Assembly: GCA_937871985.1 (NCBI GenBank)
Contig: CALMPB010000468.1
Coordinates: 1-64,000 of the forward strand
Length of the DNA stretch: 64,000 nt
Direction of reading: 5' to 3'
Origin: an uncultured Burkholderiaceae bacterium
GTDB lineage: Bacteria > Pseudomonadota > Gammaproteobacteria > Burkholderiales > Burkholderiaceae
Shown here piece by piece: positions 48,977 to 57,231 of the stretch. The first letter of the stretch is position 1. The number at the start of each line of letters is the position of its first letter. The translations under genes and the position numbers were made by a program. The notes under the pieces are model-generated. The model saw only the letters and a program-made list of their open reading frames with translations. It was not told where the DNA came from and did no database searches.

Positions 48977-50719
48977 ATGCGTCTGATTTCGACCGTATGG
49001 ATTGCCGTGGCATGCATGGTGCTGTTGCCGGCGGCCGCGACGGCCGCCAAACATCCCTTCGATCACCCGACGGTCCCGTTGAGATGCGAGGTCGGTGAAG
49101 TCTGGGAGTCGCGGTGTCAAGCAACGACGACCAACGAGCAGGGCCAGACGGTTTGTACCGCCGATGGAATGGTGGAGGCATGTTATCCGATGGCCATGCG
49201 GGCGAAGGCGACTGCCATGGCTGCGTCGGCGGCCGCCAGTCCTCCCATTTCTTCTTGCCCAGGTAACACCATCCCAGAGCGGCAGTGCGTCAGCTACATG
49301 ACCAAGGACGGCGTATCGGTATGCAGCCCCGACGGTTGGATCGACGCTTGTGTCGATCCAAGCAAAGAAGCGGGCCAGACAGGCGTGAAGAGCTGCGAGC
49401 TCAACCGTCGAGTGTGCGTGGACACTTCGCCCTCCAAGGTGATCAATAGCTATGAGGTGACTTTAGCCGAGGTCGGTGGATGCTGGAAATGGCAGCGGGA
49501 CTACACGTGCATCACCGACAACATTGCCGATACGTGCCAACCATTGCGCGACAGGTCTGAGTGCACAGCATACACGCGTCAGTGCATCACGGACTTGCCA
49601 GGCATCGGATGCGTGGAATACGAGATGGAGTATCGGTGCTTGGTCAAGCGGGGTCAGCAGCGCGAGTACGAATACTGCGGCGATAACACGATCTGCATTG
49701 GCGGCATCTGCTTCGAGTCGGGGTGGGAGCCGGACGGCGATTTCGCACAAGTCGTAGCTGACATGGAAATCGCGCGCCAAATTGGTGTCTATAACCCCGA
49801 CGGCCTTGATATCTTCGGCGGCGTGGGCGAGTCGTGTCGCTCAGCGCGAGGGTTCGGTCTCAAGAACTGTTGTACGAAGAAGGGCGGCGCAAAGTCGAAC
49901 AACGCTTTCGCCACTGAACTGTTCTCCGCCGCCGGTGGCGCTGCGCTTCGATCGGGCTCGAAGTATGTTTTCGACATGCTGTATGGCTCATCGGACGCGG
50001 TAGGCTGGCTCTCAAGCGGTATGGGCTCGATGGTCACCAATACGAGCCAGGCCGCATCTGAGGGCATTGCCAACTGGCTAGGCAGTGGCCCCAGCTTTGG
50101 GATGTACGGGGTCTCCATCGGAGGTACAGGAGCGTTCTTGGGCACTCAGGGCTATCTGCTCGCCGGCGGCGCCGGCACGGGTTTCCCGGCGTTGTATTTC
50201 AACCCCTATGCGCTTGCATTCGCCATCGCCATGCAGTTCGTCATGGAAGTCATGAGCTGCGATCAGAAGGAAATGGAACTGGCGTTGAAACGCGACGCGG
50301 GGCTTTGTACTGACCGAATTGGTTCTTGGTGCTCCAAAAAGGTGCTGGGCGCCTGCGCGACGCGCAAGCAGTCTTACTGCTGCTACAACTCCAAACTTGC
50401 TCGGATCATCAATGAACAGGGGCGGGCGCAGCTTGGGAAAGGCTGGGGCGACGAAAAGGATCCGACCTGCGATGGGTTCACGCCGGCCGAGCTGGAGAAA
50501 ATCGACTTTTCTCAGATCGACCTGTCCGAGTTCTTGGTAGACGTCATGGCCGCTGTGGAAACGCAATACGCCCAGTTCGACCTGAACAAGGCGAAGTCCG
50601 GGACCTGGACGGAAGATGCGGTCGCCGCCGGTTGCCGTAAAGCGCTGGAGGCGGTCGGCGGAGATTGGACCCGTATGCCAGACGGCGACTGCAAGAAGGC
50701 CCTGGGTGTTGCTCCCTAA
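48977..50719 (+). CDS. traN: TraN, mating-pair stabilisation protein
   Basis: TraN is an outer-membrane protein that stabilises mating pairs by binding recipient surface proteins. The 580-residue product has a signal peptide (about 5-23, STVWIAVACMVLLPAAATA), repeated Cys-rich modules (CEVGEVWESRCQATTTNEQG; CPGNTIPERQCVSYMTKDGV) and a glycine-rich hydrophobic middle. The C-terminal family block has CCYNSKLARIINEQGRAQLG, then CDGFTPAELEKIDFSQIDLS. About 40 Cys suggest extensive disulfides. It begins seven bases after the preceding Cys-rich gene. It ends the main tra block; a lipoprotein gene follows. Confidence 0.93.
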   Translation: MRLISTVWIAVACMVLLPAAATAAKHPFDHPTVPLRCEVGEVWESRCQATTTNEQGQTVCTADGMVEACYPMAMRAKATAMAASAAASPPISSCPGNTIPERQCVSYMTKDGVSVCSPDGWIDACVDPSKEAGQTGVKSCELNRRVCVDTSPSKVINSYEVTLAEVGGCWKWQRDYTCITDNIADTCQPLRDRSECTAYTRQCITDLPGIGCVEYEMEYRCLVKRGQQREYEYCGDNTICIGGICFESGWEPDGDFAQVVADMEIARQIGVYNPDGLDIFGGVGESCRSARGFGLKNCCTKKGGAKSNNAFATELFSAAGGAALRSGSKYVFDMLYGSSDAVGWLSSGMGSMVTNTSQAASEGIANWLGSGPSFGMYGVSIGGTGAFLGTQGYLLAGGAGTGFPALYFNPYALAFAIAMQFVMEVMSCDQKEMELALKRDAGLCTDRIGSWCSKKVLGACATRKQSYCCYNSKLARIINEQGRAQLGKGWGDEKDPTCDGFTPAELEKIDFSQIDLSEFLVDVMAAVETQYAQFDLNKAKSGTWTEDAVAAGCRKALEAVGGDWTRMPDGDCKKALGVAP

Positions 50720-50805
50720 GCCACCATCAAATGTAAACGACCGTATGTCAATCGGTTGCTGTACTGAAAAAAGTTGATACGATTTGACATACTTTCGGAG
50801 GAGCT

Positions 50806-51390
50806 ATGAAGCGGTTTATTTTCTCGTTTTTCCTGGGGTTGACACTCGTCGGATGCGCCAACACCAGTGTGCAGGTGAAGGACGGCAAGGAGTATGTCGC
50901 CGGGGCGCCTGTGGTTGCTAAGGGAACCATGGTCGACATTCGCGTGACCGAGAAGGATGGCACTGTGACCAGCCTTGCGAGAGCTGCTGGTGATATGGTC
51001 GGTGACGCCGGTATTGGAGCAGCTGCGACCGCCTATGCTGGAATGTCGGTGGGCCAGGGCTCGCTGGCCCTGGGGGCAGTAGGCATCATCGCCGATCTGA
51101 TCACCGCAAGCACACGTGGAGCGCCGCCCGTGATTGTGGTGGCCGATGCTGGCAAGACGGTTGCTGAGGTACCGGTCCCGGGAGAGTATTTGGAAATGAT
51201 GCTGCGCATTAACTGCATCGATGTCGGCGACCAGGTTGTAGTGGCAAAAATGCCGGCGGGAGTGTTTGGCCAGGCGCCGTACCAGGTGTATAACGCCGAC
51301 CCCGACTTGCATCGTGGTAGTGATCTGCGGCCATCGTGCAGCACGCTGAAGGAACGAAAGCGCTCGGCCGCGGCTAACGGCGCGGGATAG
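50806..51390 (+). CDS. Putative lipoprotein next to traN
   Basis: The 194-residue product has a lipoprotein signal ending in LVGC (Cys17), so it is anchored by lipid to a membrane. The mature protein has strands (TSVQVKDGKEYVAGAPVVAK, GTMVDIRVTEKDGTVTSLA) and a Gly/Ala-rich hydrophobic stretch (AGIGAAATAYAGMSVGQGS) that could insert in a membrane. It has TTTCGGAGGAGC before its ATG and its own terminator. Surface-exclusion lipoproteins (TraT-like) occur at this place in F-like loci, but this one shows no TraT pattern, so that role is only possible. Confidence 0.8.
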   Translation: MKRFIFSFFLGLTLVGCANTSVQVKDGKEYVAGAPVVAKGTMVDIRVTEKDGTVTSLARAAGDMVGDAGIGAAATAYAGMSVGQGSLALGAVGIIADLITASTRGAPPVIVVADAGKTVAEVPVPGEYLEMMLRINCIDVGDQVVVAKMPAGVFGQAPYQVYNADPDLHRGSDLRPSCSTLKERKRSAAANGAG

Positions 51391-51410
51391 CCGGAGGCAA
51401 GCCTAAAACG

Positions 51411-51439
51411 CCCGAACCATTCGGTTCGGGTTTTTTTTT
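51411..51439 (+). terminator. Terminator after the lipoprotein gene
   Basis: An 8-bp stem CCCGAACC/GGTTCGGG (51411-51418 and 51423-51430) with loop ATTC is followed by T9. Confidence 0.95.
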
Positions 51440-51443
51440 GCCG

Positions 51444-51471
51444 AAAAAAACCCACGGCGAGGCCGTGGGTT
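51444..51471 (-). terminator. Terminator of the DUF4942 gene
   Basis: A 10-bp stem AACCCACGGC/GCCGTGGGTT (51449-51458 and 51462-51471) has a three-base loop and a minus-strand T run (plus-strand A 51444-51450). It is back to back with the lipoprotein terminator. Confidence 0.93.
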
Positions 51472-51477
51472 GGTGTG

Positions 51478-52263
51478 TCAGCGCGTGTCGGACGCCAAGG
51501 CGTTCGGATAGCGCGCCGCAAGAAATGAATTCAGCTTGCCAATCAAGTCTGGTCGCTTGAAAGTGACATGAGCCGATCCTTTCTTGTACCAGCGAAGTGC
51601 GAAGTAGTCGGTTTCCGCACTCCATTCCTTTCCGTAGATCTTGCCTCGAACGATAGTGCCGATCGACTGCCGGTGGTCGGGCTCTGGCTTGCCGTCCAAA
51701 ACATAGAGCGCACGTTCCAGGTCATCGAGCTGATCGCAGTTCCGAGGATATGCGCCACCCCAACGATCAGACTGAAGGATGTAGCTTAAGACGATTCGTC
51801 GCCCAAACTTGAATGGCTCGTTGGTCTTGTAGTTCCAGCTCAGCCGCCGGAATATCTCGACCACGCCATTCTCGAACATCTGTTGCCGATTGTCGTACAG
51901 CTGCCCGAAGGTGGAGGCGATGACATCCACGGTGAGAGGAGGGATCTCCTCCTTGTTCATCGCCTCGGCCCACCGCTGGCGGGTTGCGGAGTCCATAAAA
52001 GTGCGGATTCCGCTTTCCGCCATCAGGTACTCCCACCCTGCCTTATCGATCCATCGTTCAACATTCCCGAAGTCACCCGTTAGGAAATTGCCCGCGAAAC
52101 CATAGCGGCCTGGCGAGAACATGTCCTCGACGCAGCCTAGATGCGCAGCGCTCGCGATCTTGCGTGCCTCTTCGATCAGATCGCGAGCTGAGCGCAGACG
52201 TTGCAGAACTGCCTCTCGCTGGTTCAATAGATTGCCAATGCTGACGCTTTTCACCAAGTCCAT
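51478..52263 (-). CDS. DUF4942-family protein
   Basis: The 261-residue product shows the DUF4942 pattern, a family of unknown function common on plasmids and ICEs. ERWIDKAGWEYLMAESGIRT and FMDSATRQRWAEAMNKEEIP are followed by STFGQLYDNRQQMFENGVVE, EIFRRLSWNYKTNEPFKFGR and RIVLSYI. The C-terminal half has a mixed alpha/beta region (YGKEWSAETDYFALRWYKKG). GGAGAGAG before ATG 52263 fixes the start; a longer frame reaches 52329. It lies between tra and partition genes on the opposite strand. Confidence 0.88.
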   Translation of the reverse strand: MDLVKSVSIGNLLNQREAVLQRLRSARDLIEEARKIASAAHLGCVEDMFSPGRYGFAGNFLTGDFGNVERWIDKAGWEYLMAESGIRTFMDSATRQRWAEAMNKEEIPPLTVDVIASTFGQLYDNRQQMFENGVVEIFRRLSWNYKTNEPFKFGRRIVLSYILQSDRWGGAYPRNCDQLDDLERALYVLDGKPEPDHRQSIGTIVRGKIYGKEWSAETDYFALRWYKKGSAHVTFKRPDLIGKLNSFLAARYPNALASDTR

Positions 52264-52410
52264 AACTCTCTCCAAAGTAGGTTTTGTCGCAATGCGACGG
52301 CTTCCAAGTGGAGAAAGGGTGGTAATCATGAGGCGGTGGAGGACTCAATTCGCAATTTCATCGGTGCCGACGCGAGTCGCTGCTTGCCATCGCGAGGCGG
52401 CAATCGTTTT

Positions 52411-52529
52411 GGATTGTGCAATCCATTCCGATGCTCAAATCGATTTTTTTGGCGCGCGCTCTTGTAGCCGCTTGCATCGATGCCTAGGATTCGCTCATTG
52501 GTGCAGTGTGTACTGCCCATTGATCAATG
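52411..52529. promoter_or_regulatory. Cluster of four palindromes upstream of parM, candidate centromere/operator
   Basis: Within 120 bases are GGATTG-TG-CAATCC (52411-52424), GCATCGATGC (52474-52483), GCAGT-GTGT-ACTGC (52503-52516) and CATTGATCAATG (52518-52529). They share short CAAT/ATTG words. Type II partition loci usually carry the centromere directly upstream of the actin gene, where the ParR protein binds and also represses the operon, so this is the best candidate in the window. Confidence 0.6.
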
Positions 52530-52550
52530 CCACCTGAGGGATTTTTGCGC

Positions 52551-53567
52551 ATGAACCGTACTTGCATTGGATTGGACATCGGCCGCAGCGCGGTCAAAGT
52601 TGTTTCTCACGCCTCCGGCCTGTTTGATCGGTTCCTCTTCCCGTCTGATGTGTGCGAAGCATTCCACATCGCCGACGAGGCTACGGCTGCCGAAGCCGCG
52701 AATGAGACGGTCGCTGTCGAAGGGCGGACCTACTTCACTGGCGAGACTGCTCGTCTTCAAGGCGGCCGCGGAACGAACATCGGAATGGACGACGATTGGA
52801 TCGAGAAGCCTGGCTACAAGGCACTGGTAGCCTCCGCCCTGGCCCGGCTGAAGGCCAGAGGCGTGAAGGGTCTTGAGGACGCGTACATCGTGATCGGATC
52901 CCCCTCCAACGTGTTTGACCATCAGAAGGACAAGCTGGCCGAGATCACTAAATCGGTCGCTGGCACCGACGTCAAAGTAATCCCCCAGCCCGCCGGCGCC
53001 TATTTCCAACATGTCCTCAATCAGAGCGGCGTCCCTGTGAAGGAACGCTTCTCGGGTGACGACGGTCAGCCGCTGTCCTGGGCCGTCATCGAGATCGGAC
53101 ATTTCACGACGGACTTTTTGCTCGTTCGAAATGGCCGCCATATCGCGGGAGCTTTCGGCAGCTGCGATGGCATGGGATCGTCGGTCAAGCGGCTGGCGGC
53201 AATACTGGCCGACCGGGGAATCCGCGTTGGTGATCGGGAATGCCATGCTGCGTTGATCGCCGGCTCCGTGAAACACTTCGGACAGAAGGTCGACGTCACG
53301 AAGGATGTGGCTGAGGCGGTCCGTCCTGTTGCGCAGCTTATCCTTGCAGAAGCGGATACGCTCCTGTCGCGCGAGGTATCCACGCTGGACGGGGTGTTGC
53401 TGGCGGGGGGCGGCGCCGTATTCCTGGCGGAAACGCTGAGCGAGAAATGGCCGCACACGATCCTGTTGGAGGAGCCTCGCATGGCTGTTGCCAACGGCTT
53501 CTGCCGATTTGCTGTCGGTCAGCTGAAGCAGCAAAGCGCGGCTCGGACGTCTGTCAAGGCGGCTTGA
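52551..53567 (+). CDS. parM: ParM/StbA-like plasmid actin
   Basis: The 338-residue product is an actin-fold ATPase that forms filaments to segregate element copies. Phosphate loop 1 is GLDIGRSAVKVV (7-18), loop 2 is IEIGHFTTDFLLV (180-192), and the adenosine motif is LLAGGGAVFL (about 291-300). GAGGG lies before the ATG. The next gene follows two bases after the stop and looks like its DNA-binding adaptor. The presence of a segregation system suggests that the element exists at least part of the time as a low-copy plasmid. Confidence 0.92.
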   Translation: MNRTCIGLDIGRSAVKVVSHASGLFDRFLFPSDVCEAFHIADEATAAEAANETVAVEGRTYFTGETARLQGGRGTNIGMDDDWIEKPGYKALVASALARLKARGVKGLEDAYIVIGSPSNVFDHQKDKLAEITKSVAGTDVKVIPQPAGAYFQHVLNQSGVPVKERFSGDDGQPLSWAVIEIGHFTTDFLLVRNGRHIAGAFGSCDGMGSSVKRLAAILADRGIRVGDRECHAALIAGSVKHFGQKVDVTKDVAEAVRPVAQLILAEADTLLSREVSTLDGVLLAGGGAVFLAETLSEKWPHTILLEEPRMAVANGFCRFAVGQLKQQSAARTSVKAA

Positions 53568-53569
53568 CT

Positions 53570-54172
53570 ATGCCGCGTCACCAGAAGATCTACGATCCGG
53601 ACGAGACTGAGCGGCGCATGCCGCTTATCGTGAGGGAAACGCAATGCCCGGGCATGCTGCGGTTTCTGGCGGCGTTGCCCTACCGGCAGGAGACGCCGCT
53701 CATTCGAGGGGTGTTGTATCAGTGGTTCCTGCACCATCTCGAACAAGGTACGCTGGATGCCGCCGTGCAGGCTGCCCTAAGCGGGCCTGGCGGTCTGCAA
53801 GCTGAGACGCGACGGCCGGCACCCCGACCGCCGCAGGCGCTGGGAACGCCGGCGTTTGACATCGAGGCGCTTCGGTCGGGCACGGAAGTCGGTGCCGCTT
53901 TTCCGCCGGCGGAGAAGGGGGCGGCGACAGGTTCTTTCTCCGCTGGCGAGACGCAACCGCCCGCTAGGCCGACGCCAGCGGTGCCGGAGTCTCGCTCCAT
54001 CGCTGCCCCCCCAGTATCCGTCGCACCGGAGGCGGCGGTGCCTGCGAAGGACTCGGTGGGCTCGGAACAAGGAGGCGCTGGCGAGTCCGAGCGCATAGAC
54101 CCGAACGAAGGCGACGTGCTGTCCGACGCCGAGCGTGCGGCGCTAGCGCAAATGGGCAACATGTTTGGCTAG
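53570..54172 (+). CDS. Probable partition adaptor (ParR/StbB-like)
   Basis: The 200-residue product begins two bases after parM. The N-terminal 65 residues are compact (MPLIVRETQCPGMLRFLAAL, YRQETPLIRGVLYQWFLHHL) and could form a small DNA-binding domain. The remaining 130 are Pro/Ala/Glu-rich and disordered, ending in AALAQMGNMFG, a short hydrophobic tip that might bind ParM filaments. ParR proteins have this order: DNA-binding head and filament-binding tail. The assignment rests on gene position and architecture, not on a motif match. Confidence 0.75.
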   Translation: MPRHQKIYDPDETERRMPLIVRETQCPGMLRFLAALPYRQETPLIRGVLYQWFLHHLEQGTLDAAVQAALSGPGGLQAETRRPAPRPPQALGTPAFDIEALRSGTEVGAAFPPAEKGAATGSFSAGETQPPARPTPAVPESRSIAAPPVSVAPEAAVPAKDSVGSEQGGAGESERIDPNEGDVLSDAERAALAQMGNMFG

Positions 54173-54176
54173 AAAA

Positions 54177-54911
54177 ATGTCCGGTCGGAGAGAGTCGCTG
54201 CTTTCAGATGAACAGGTTCGCGCCATTACCTCGGGCCTCGGGCTACTGCCTGATGCGCAGGTGCAGGGAAACGAGGCCTACCTGGTCGCATTCATAAGAT
54301 TGGCCTACAGCGCCACTGGCCGCCTGCATGGCGCTGGCACTTACCGATCAATGCTAAAGGCATTCGGTGCCCCGTTTTCTCCCTCGCAGTCGACGGTACA
54401 CGCAGCCAAGCTGAAGGTGGAAAGCGAGATCGCAAGTGGATACTCAGGCCTTGTTGCCACTGAGGGCCAAGCCGATGCGCGGCCCTATGCCGCTCATGTT
54501 GTACGTCACGATACGGGCGAAGCACGAGATCCGGCTATATCCGCGCTCGCGGTGCAACTGTCTCACCAACGAGCGCGTATACAGCACTTGGAGGCGGACT
54601 GCGCACGGATGAGGTCAGAGTTGGCGATCGCAGTCCAGGAGCGACGCGCAGCCGAGGCAGCGCTGCTCGCGGTCAGGGAAATTGCCGATCAGCTGCTCAT
54701 GAGGAACGGCGAGCTTGGGGCGGCATTGGCTCAGAATGCGCGATTCTCAGAAGGGAACAGGTTGTTCGCGCTCTACGCAATTGAGCAGTCCAGAGGAGAG
54801 GCTCGCCTGCTGAAGGAAACACTGGAGTCAGTGCACGCCAAAAGAGTGAAGGAGCGCGAAATGCTTGAAGCCTATCGTCGTGCGGCCACCAGTGGGAGGG
54901 CTGCCGAATGA
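54177..54911 (+). CDS. Coiled-coil protein in the partition operon (KfrA-like architecture)
   Basis: The 244-residue product has an N-terminal domain of about 85 residues (EQVRAITSGLGLLPDAQVQG to VHAAKLKVES) that could bind DNA. A long coiled coil follows from about 125 (HQRARIQHLEADCARMRSEL, AIAVQERRAAEAALLAVREI). This is the layout of KfrA-type plasmid proteins, which bind DNA and support stability. ATG 54177 lies five bases after the preceding stop. Its own stop overlaps the recombinase start as ATGA. Confidence 0.76.
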   Translation: MSGRRESLLSDEQVRAITSGLGLLPDAQVQGNEAYLVAFIRLAYSATGRLHGAGTYRSMLKAFGAPFSPSQSTVHAAKLKVESEIASGYSGLVATEGQADARPYAAHVVRHDTGEARDPAISALAVQLSHQRARIQHLEADCARMRSELAIAVQERRAAEAALLAVREIADQLLMRNGELGAALAQNARFSEGNRLFALYAIEQSRGEARLLKETLESVHAKRVKEREMLEAYRRAATSGRAAE

Positions 54912-56101
54912 GCGCAGATATTGTTGTTGGGGGCTCGGATGGTCGCTCTGTCCTGGGTCTGGTGACCGACGACTGGGCGGCAGCTGAGGTCTGGCTCGCG
55001 ACTCTGAAAGCGCGCAACCCGCCAGTGAGTCCCCGTACGTTGAGCTCCTATCGTTCCGAGATGGATCGGCTGAAATGGTACTGCGAGAAGTTCAGGGTGG
55101 TTCAGCCCAGCCACTGGACGCTTCAGGATGTGCTGGCATACCTCGATTTCCTCCGGACTCGTGCATCCCAGCACATCTCCCGTCGCCGTTTGCCTCAGCA
55201 CGACAGTGCATGGACGCCCTTTCGAAAGCCTTTAGGGCCGACGTCGGTGTCGCATGCGCAGAAGGTGTTGCATGCGCTCTTCGTGTTCTGGTTCCAGACC
55301 GGTCATGTGAAGCAGAATCCGATGGCTGGACTGGGCGGCGGTGCACAGCGTGCAGCCCCGACACGCCACGCGGTTCCGCCTGACCTAATAGACACAGTCA
55401 TCGGGCTCATGGATAAGCGGGATTATGTAACCCTCGTGGCACGACTAACGTATGCCAGAAACCGATTTTTGATCCAGCTTATCGAAGGGGTCGGCTTGCG
55501 TGCCTCGGAGGTCGTGCTGGCGAATATGGGTGACTTCGAGCTCATGTCCGATCCTCGATCCATGAAAACGTACTGGTCGCTTCTTGTGCGTCATGGCAAA
55601 GGAGGATACGTCGACCGCGTGCCGGTGCCCTATGCTCTCATCGAGCAGCTTGGAGCGTATAGGCAAGCCTTCGGACTGCCGCCCGCACCGCAACCTGGCG
55701 AGGCGACAGCGCTCGTGTTGTCTGGGCGAACGCGCCGGTCGGACAATGGCGTTCGACCATCGGTCCGAGGGCGTCGAGGTGCGCTTCAGTGGGGCGAGGT
55801 ACGGCGTCGAGCGACGCTCTGGGACATCGTGAAGAAGGAGTTCGCCGAGTGTGCAGAGTATCTTGATGGATTAGGAAATACTGCCGACGCCGAGTTGTTG
55901 CGGCGGGCGTCCACTCATTGGCTACGCCATACATTCGGGAAGACGCAACTGCTGGCGGGTCGAGACGTGAGATTTGTTCAGAAGCTGCTCCGCCAGCGTG
56001 ATATCAGATCCACAATGATTTACACGGAGCTCGATTTTTTCGATATGGCTCGCGGCTTGGAGCCGGGAACAGTTGAGGTTCCGGAGCGCTCAACTTCTTA
56101 G
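54908..56101 (+). CDS. Tyrosine recombinase/integrase
   Basis: The 397-residue product has an N-terminal core-binding domain (SPRTLSSYRSEMDRLKWYCE) and a catalytic domain. It contains Arg198 in GVGLRASEV, the His-x-x-Arg pair in THWLRHTFG (about 337-340) and the nucleophile Tyr in STMIYTELDFFD (about 372). The usual LGH motif is LLRQRD here, so the third His/Trp is replaced by Gln. It is translationally coupled to the partition operon, not in a stand-alone integrase locus next to a tRNA. It might therefore resolve plasmid multimers instead of, or as well as, driving integration. No attachment-site repeat was found. Confidence 0.9.
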   Translation: MSADIVVGGSDGRSVLGLVTDDWAAAEVWLATLKARNPPVSPRTLSSYRSEMDRLKWYCEKFRVVQPSHWTLQDVLAYLDFLRTRASQHISRRRLPQHDSAWTPFRKPLGPTSVSHAQKVLHALFVFWFQTGHVKQNPMAGLGGGAQRAAPTRHAVPPDLIDTVIGLMDKRDYVTLVARLTYARNRFLIQLIEGVGLRASEVVLANMGDFELMSDPRSMKTYWSLLVRHGKGGYVDRVPVPYALIEQLGAYRQAFGLPPAPQPGEATALVLSGRTRRSDNGVRPSVRGRRGALQWGEVRRRATLWDIVKKEFAECAEYLDGLGNTADAELLRRASTHWLRHTFGKTQLLAGRDVRFVQKLLRQRDIRSTMIYTELDFFDMARGLEPGTVEVPERSTS

Positions 56102-56131
56102 GGCGGGCTGGGCTCGCTGCTGGCCAGCCAC

Positions 56132-56158
56132 GGTTGTCATCTTTGCGCGGTGACAACC
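56132..56158. other. Hairpin after the recombinase gene, no T run
   Basis: GGTTGTCA (56132-56139) pairs with TGACAACC (56151-56158) across eleven bases. It overlaps the 3' end of the broken methyltransferase gene on the minus strand. Confidence 0.5.
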
Positions 56159-56590
56159 AGCCAGCGTCCATAGAGCGATTGCTTGCTGCCCGCCTGAGTC
56201 CAGTAATCGCGCTCCTCCGCGGTATCGGCAGCCGCTGCCTTTCGGCGGCAATACACTTCGCCTGGCCCTTCTAGCAGCTGTTCGAGCGGTCGTTTCAGCT
56301 TTGGCTCGTCCACGTCATGCAGTTGCACATTGCGGAAGCCGCTTTGAGTCAGGATCAAGTGCAGTTGTGGGAACGAGAAGGCGAAATAGGTGATGTATTC
56401 GCCGCGCCATTTTTCCGTACATGGGGTTAAAGCCTGAGTGAAACCGTCGCAGAAAAAATTGGCCTCGCGATCTGTTGGGCGTGGTGACGACGAGGGTACC
56501 GCCGGGCCGCTGGGCTGCCCTAAAGCCGGCCAGGGCTGTGCCGGGGCTCATCAGCAGGCGTTGCCCAGCCAGCCATGGCCGCACGGTGCG
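56137..56590 (-). pseudogene. Broken class I SAM-dependent methyltransferase
   Basis: Two minus-strand frames give successive parts of one protein. One (56315-56584) has FRAAQRPGGTLVVTTPNRSR, a typical late AdoMet-methyltransferase segment. The other (56137-56358) has LILTQSGFRNVQLHDVDEPK and a C-terminal part ending KQSLYGRWLVVTAQR. They need a frame change near 56340-56400 to join, and the N-terminal AdoMet-binding part is missing. It looks like a gene fragment marking an old junction between the conjugative block and the metal-related block. Confidence 0.75.
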
Positions 56591-57231
56591 TCAAGCAGGA
56601 GCCGTGCCGATTGCTCCTTCGGGATATTGATCACCACAGGGTGATATGGCTTCCTTTTGGTATGAGGAAGGCGGCGTGTCACCTTTGTCGTTCTCAACCG
56701 GTCTCTATGGAGACCAAACTCTGGCACGAAATCATTTGTAGATGGGTGTAAATAATCCTTCTGGGCGCCACCTTATTTTGCAAGGTTGCCCTCATTCCTG
56801 GTTTTCGCGCCCGCTCTCCGGAGTGATTTTGGACAGTAGGATACGCATCCCGCGTCTAGAACACGCATCTTGTGCACAGCGGCGCAGGGCTGCATTGCGC
56901 CAGAGACCTGCACAACCGTTAGCATCTTACCGGGTGGCTCGAACGGGATCGACCACCACCGGCATCCAGTTAATCTGGGTCTTCATCAATCCAGTCATCG
57001 CGCCGTGTCGTAACCGTCCTGACCGACAACTTTTTAGCGTGCTCGTCACATTCGCCTCCGCATTCAGATTACGCATTCGTAATATCGCTGTTTGCAATAT
57101 GACTCGGTTGGCCCGATAGAGTACGAAGGTTATCCACTTGCACCGGACACAGTCATTCTCCGGGCTTAGCGCTGGAACATATGTTCCGCAGTCGCGGGCA
57201 AGGCTAAAGGCGATGCAGTCGTGAGGCGTTG
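56591..57231. other. Intergenic stretch ahead of the response regulator
   Basis: No gene is supported here. A 125-codon frame at 56742-57119 has no ribosome site and an implausible composition. GGTCTC-TAT-GGAGACC occurs near 56700. A perfect 14-base palindrome lies close to the response regulator start (listed separately). Confidence 0.5.
57174..57187. promoter_or_regulatory. Perfect palindrome upstream of the response regulator
   Basis: GGAACATATGTTCC (14 bases, no mismatch) lies 44 bases before the start at 57232. The position fits an operator, perhaps for autoregulation. Confidence 0.6.

Noticed and set aside
56102..56160. Attachment site next to the recombinase
   Set aside because: A hairpin is present, but no direct repeat elsewhere in the window or tRNA gene end could be found to support an att site.
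56742..57119. Plus-strand frame of 125 codons before the response regulator
   Set aside because: No ribosome site and implausible composition. Probably noise in an intergenic scar.
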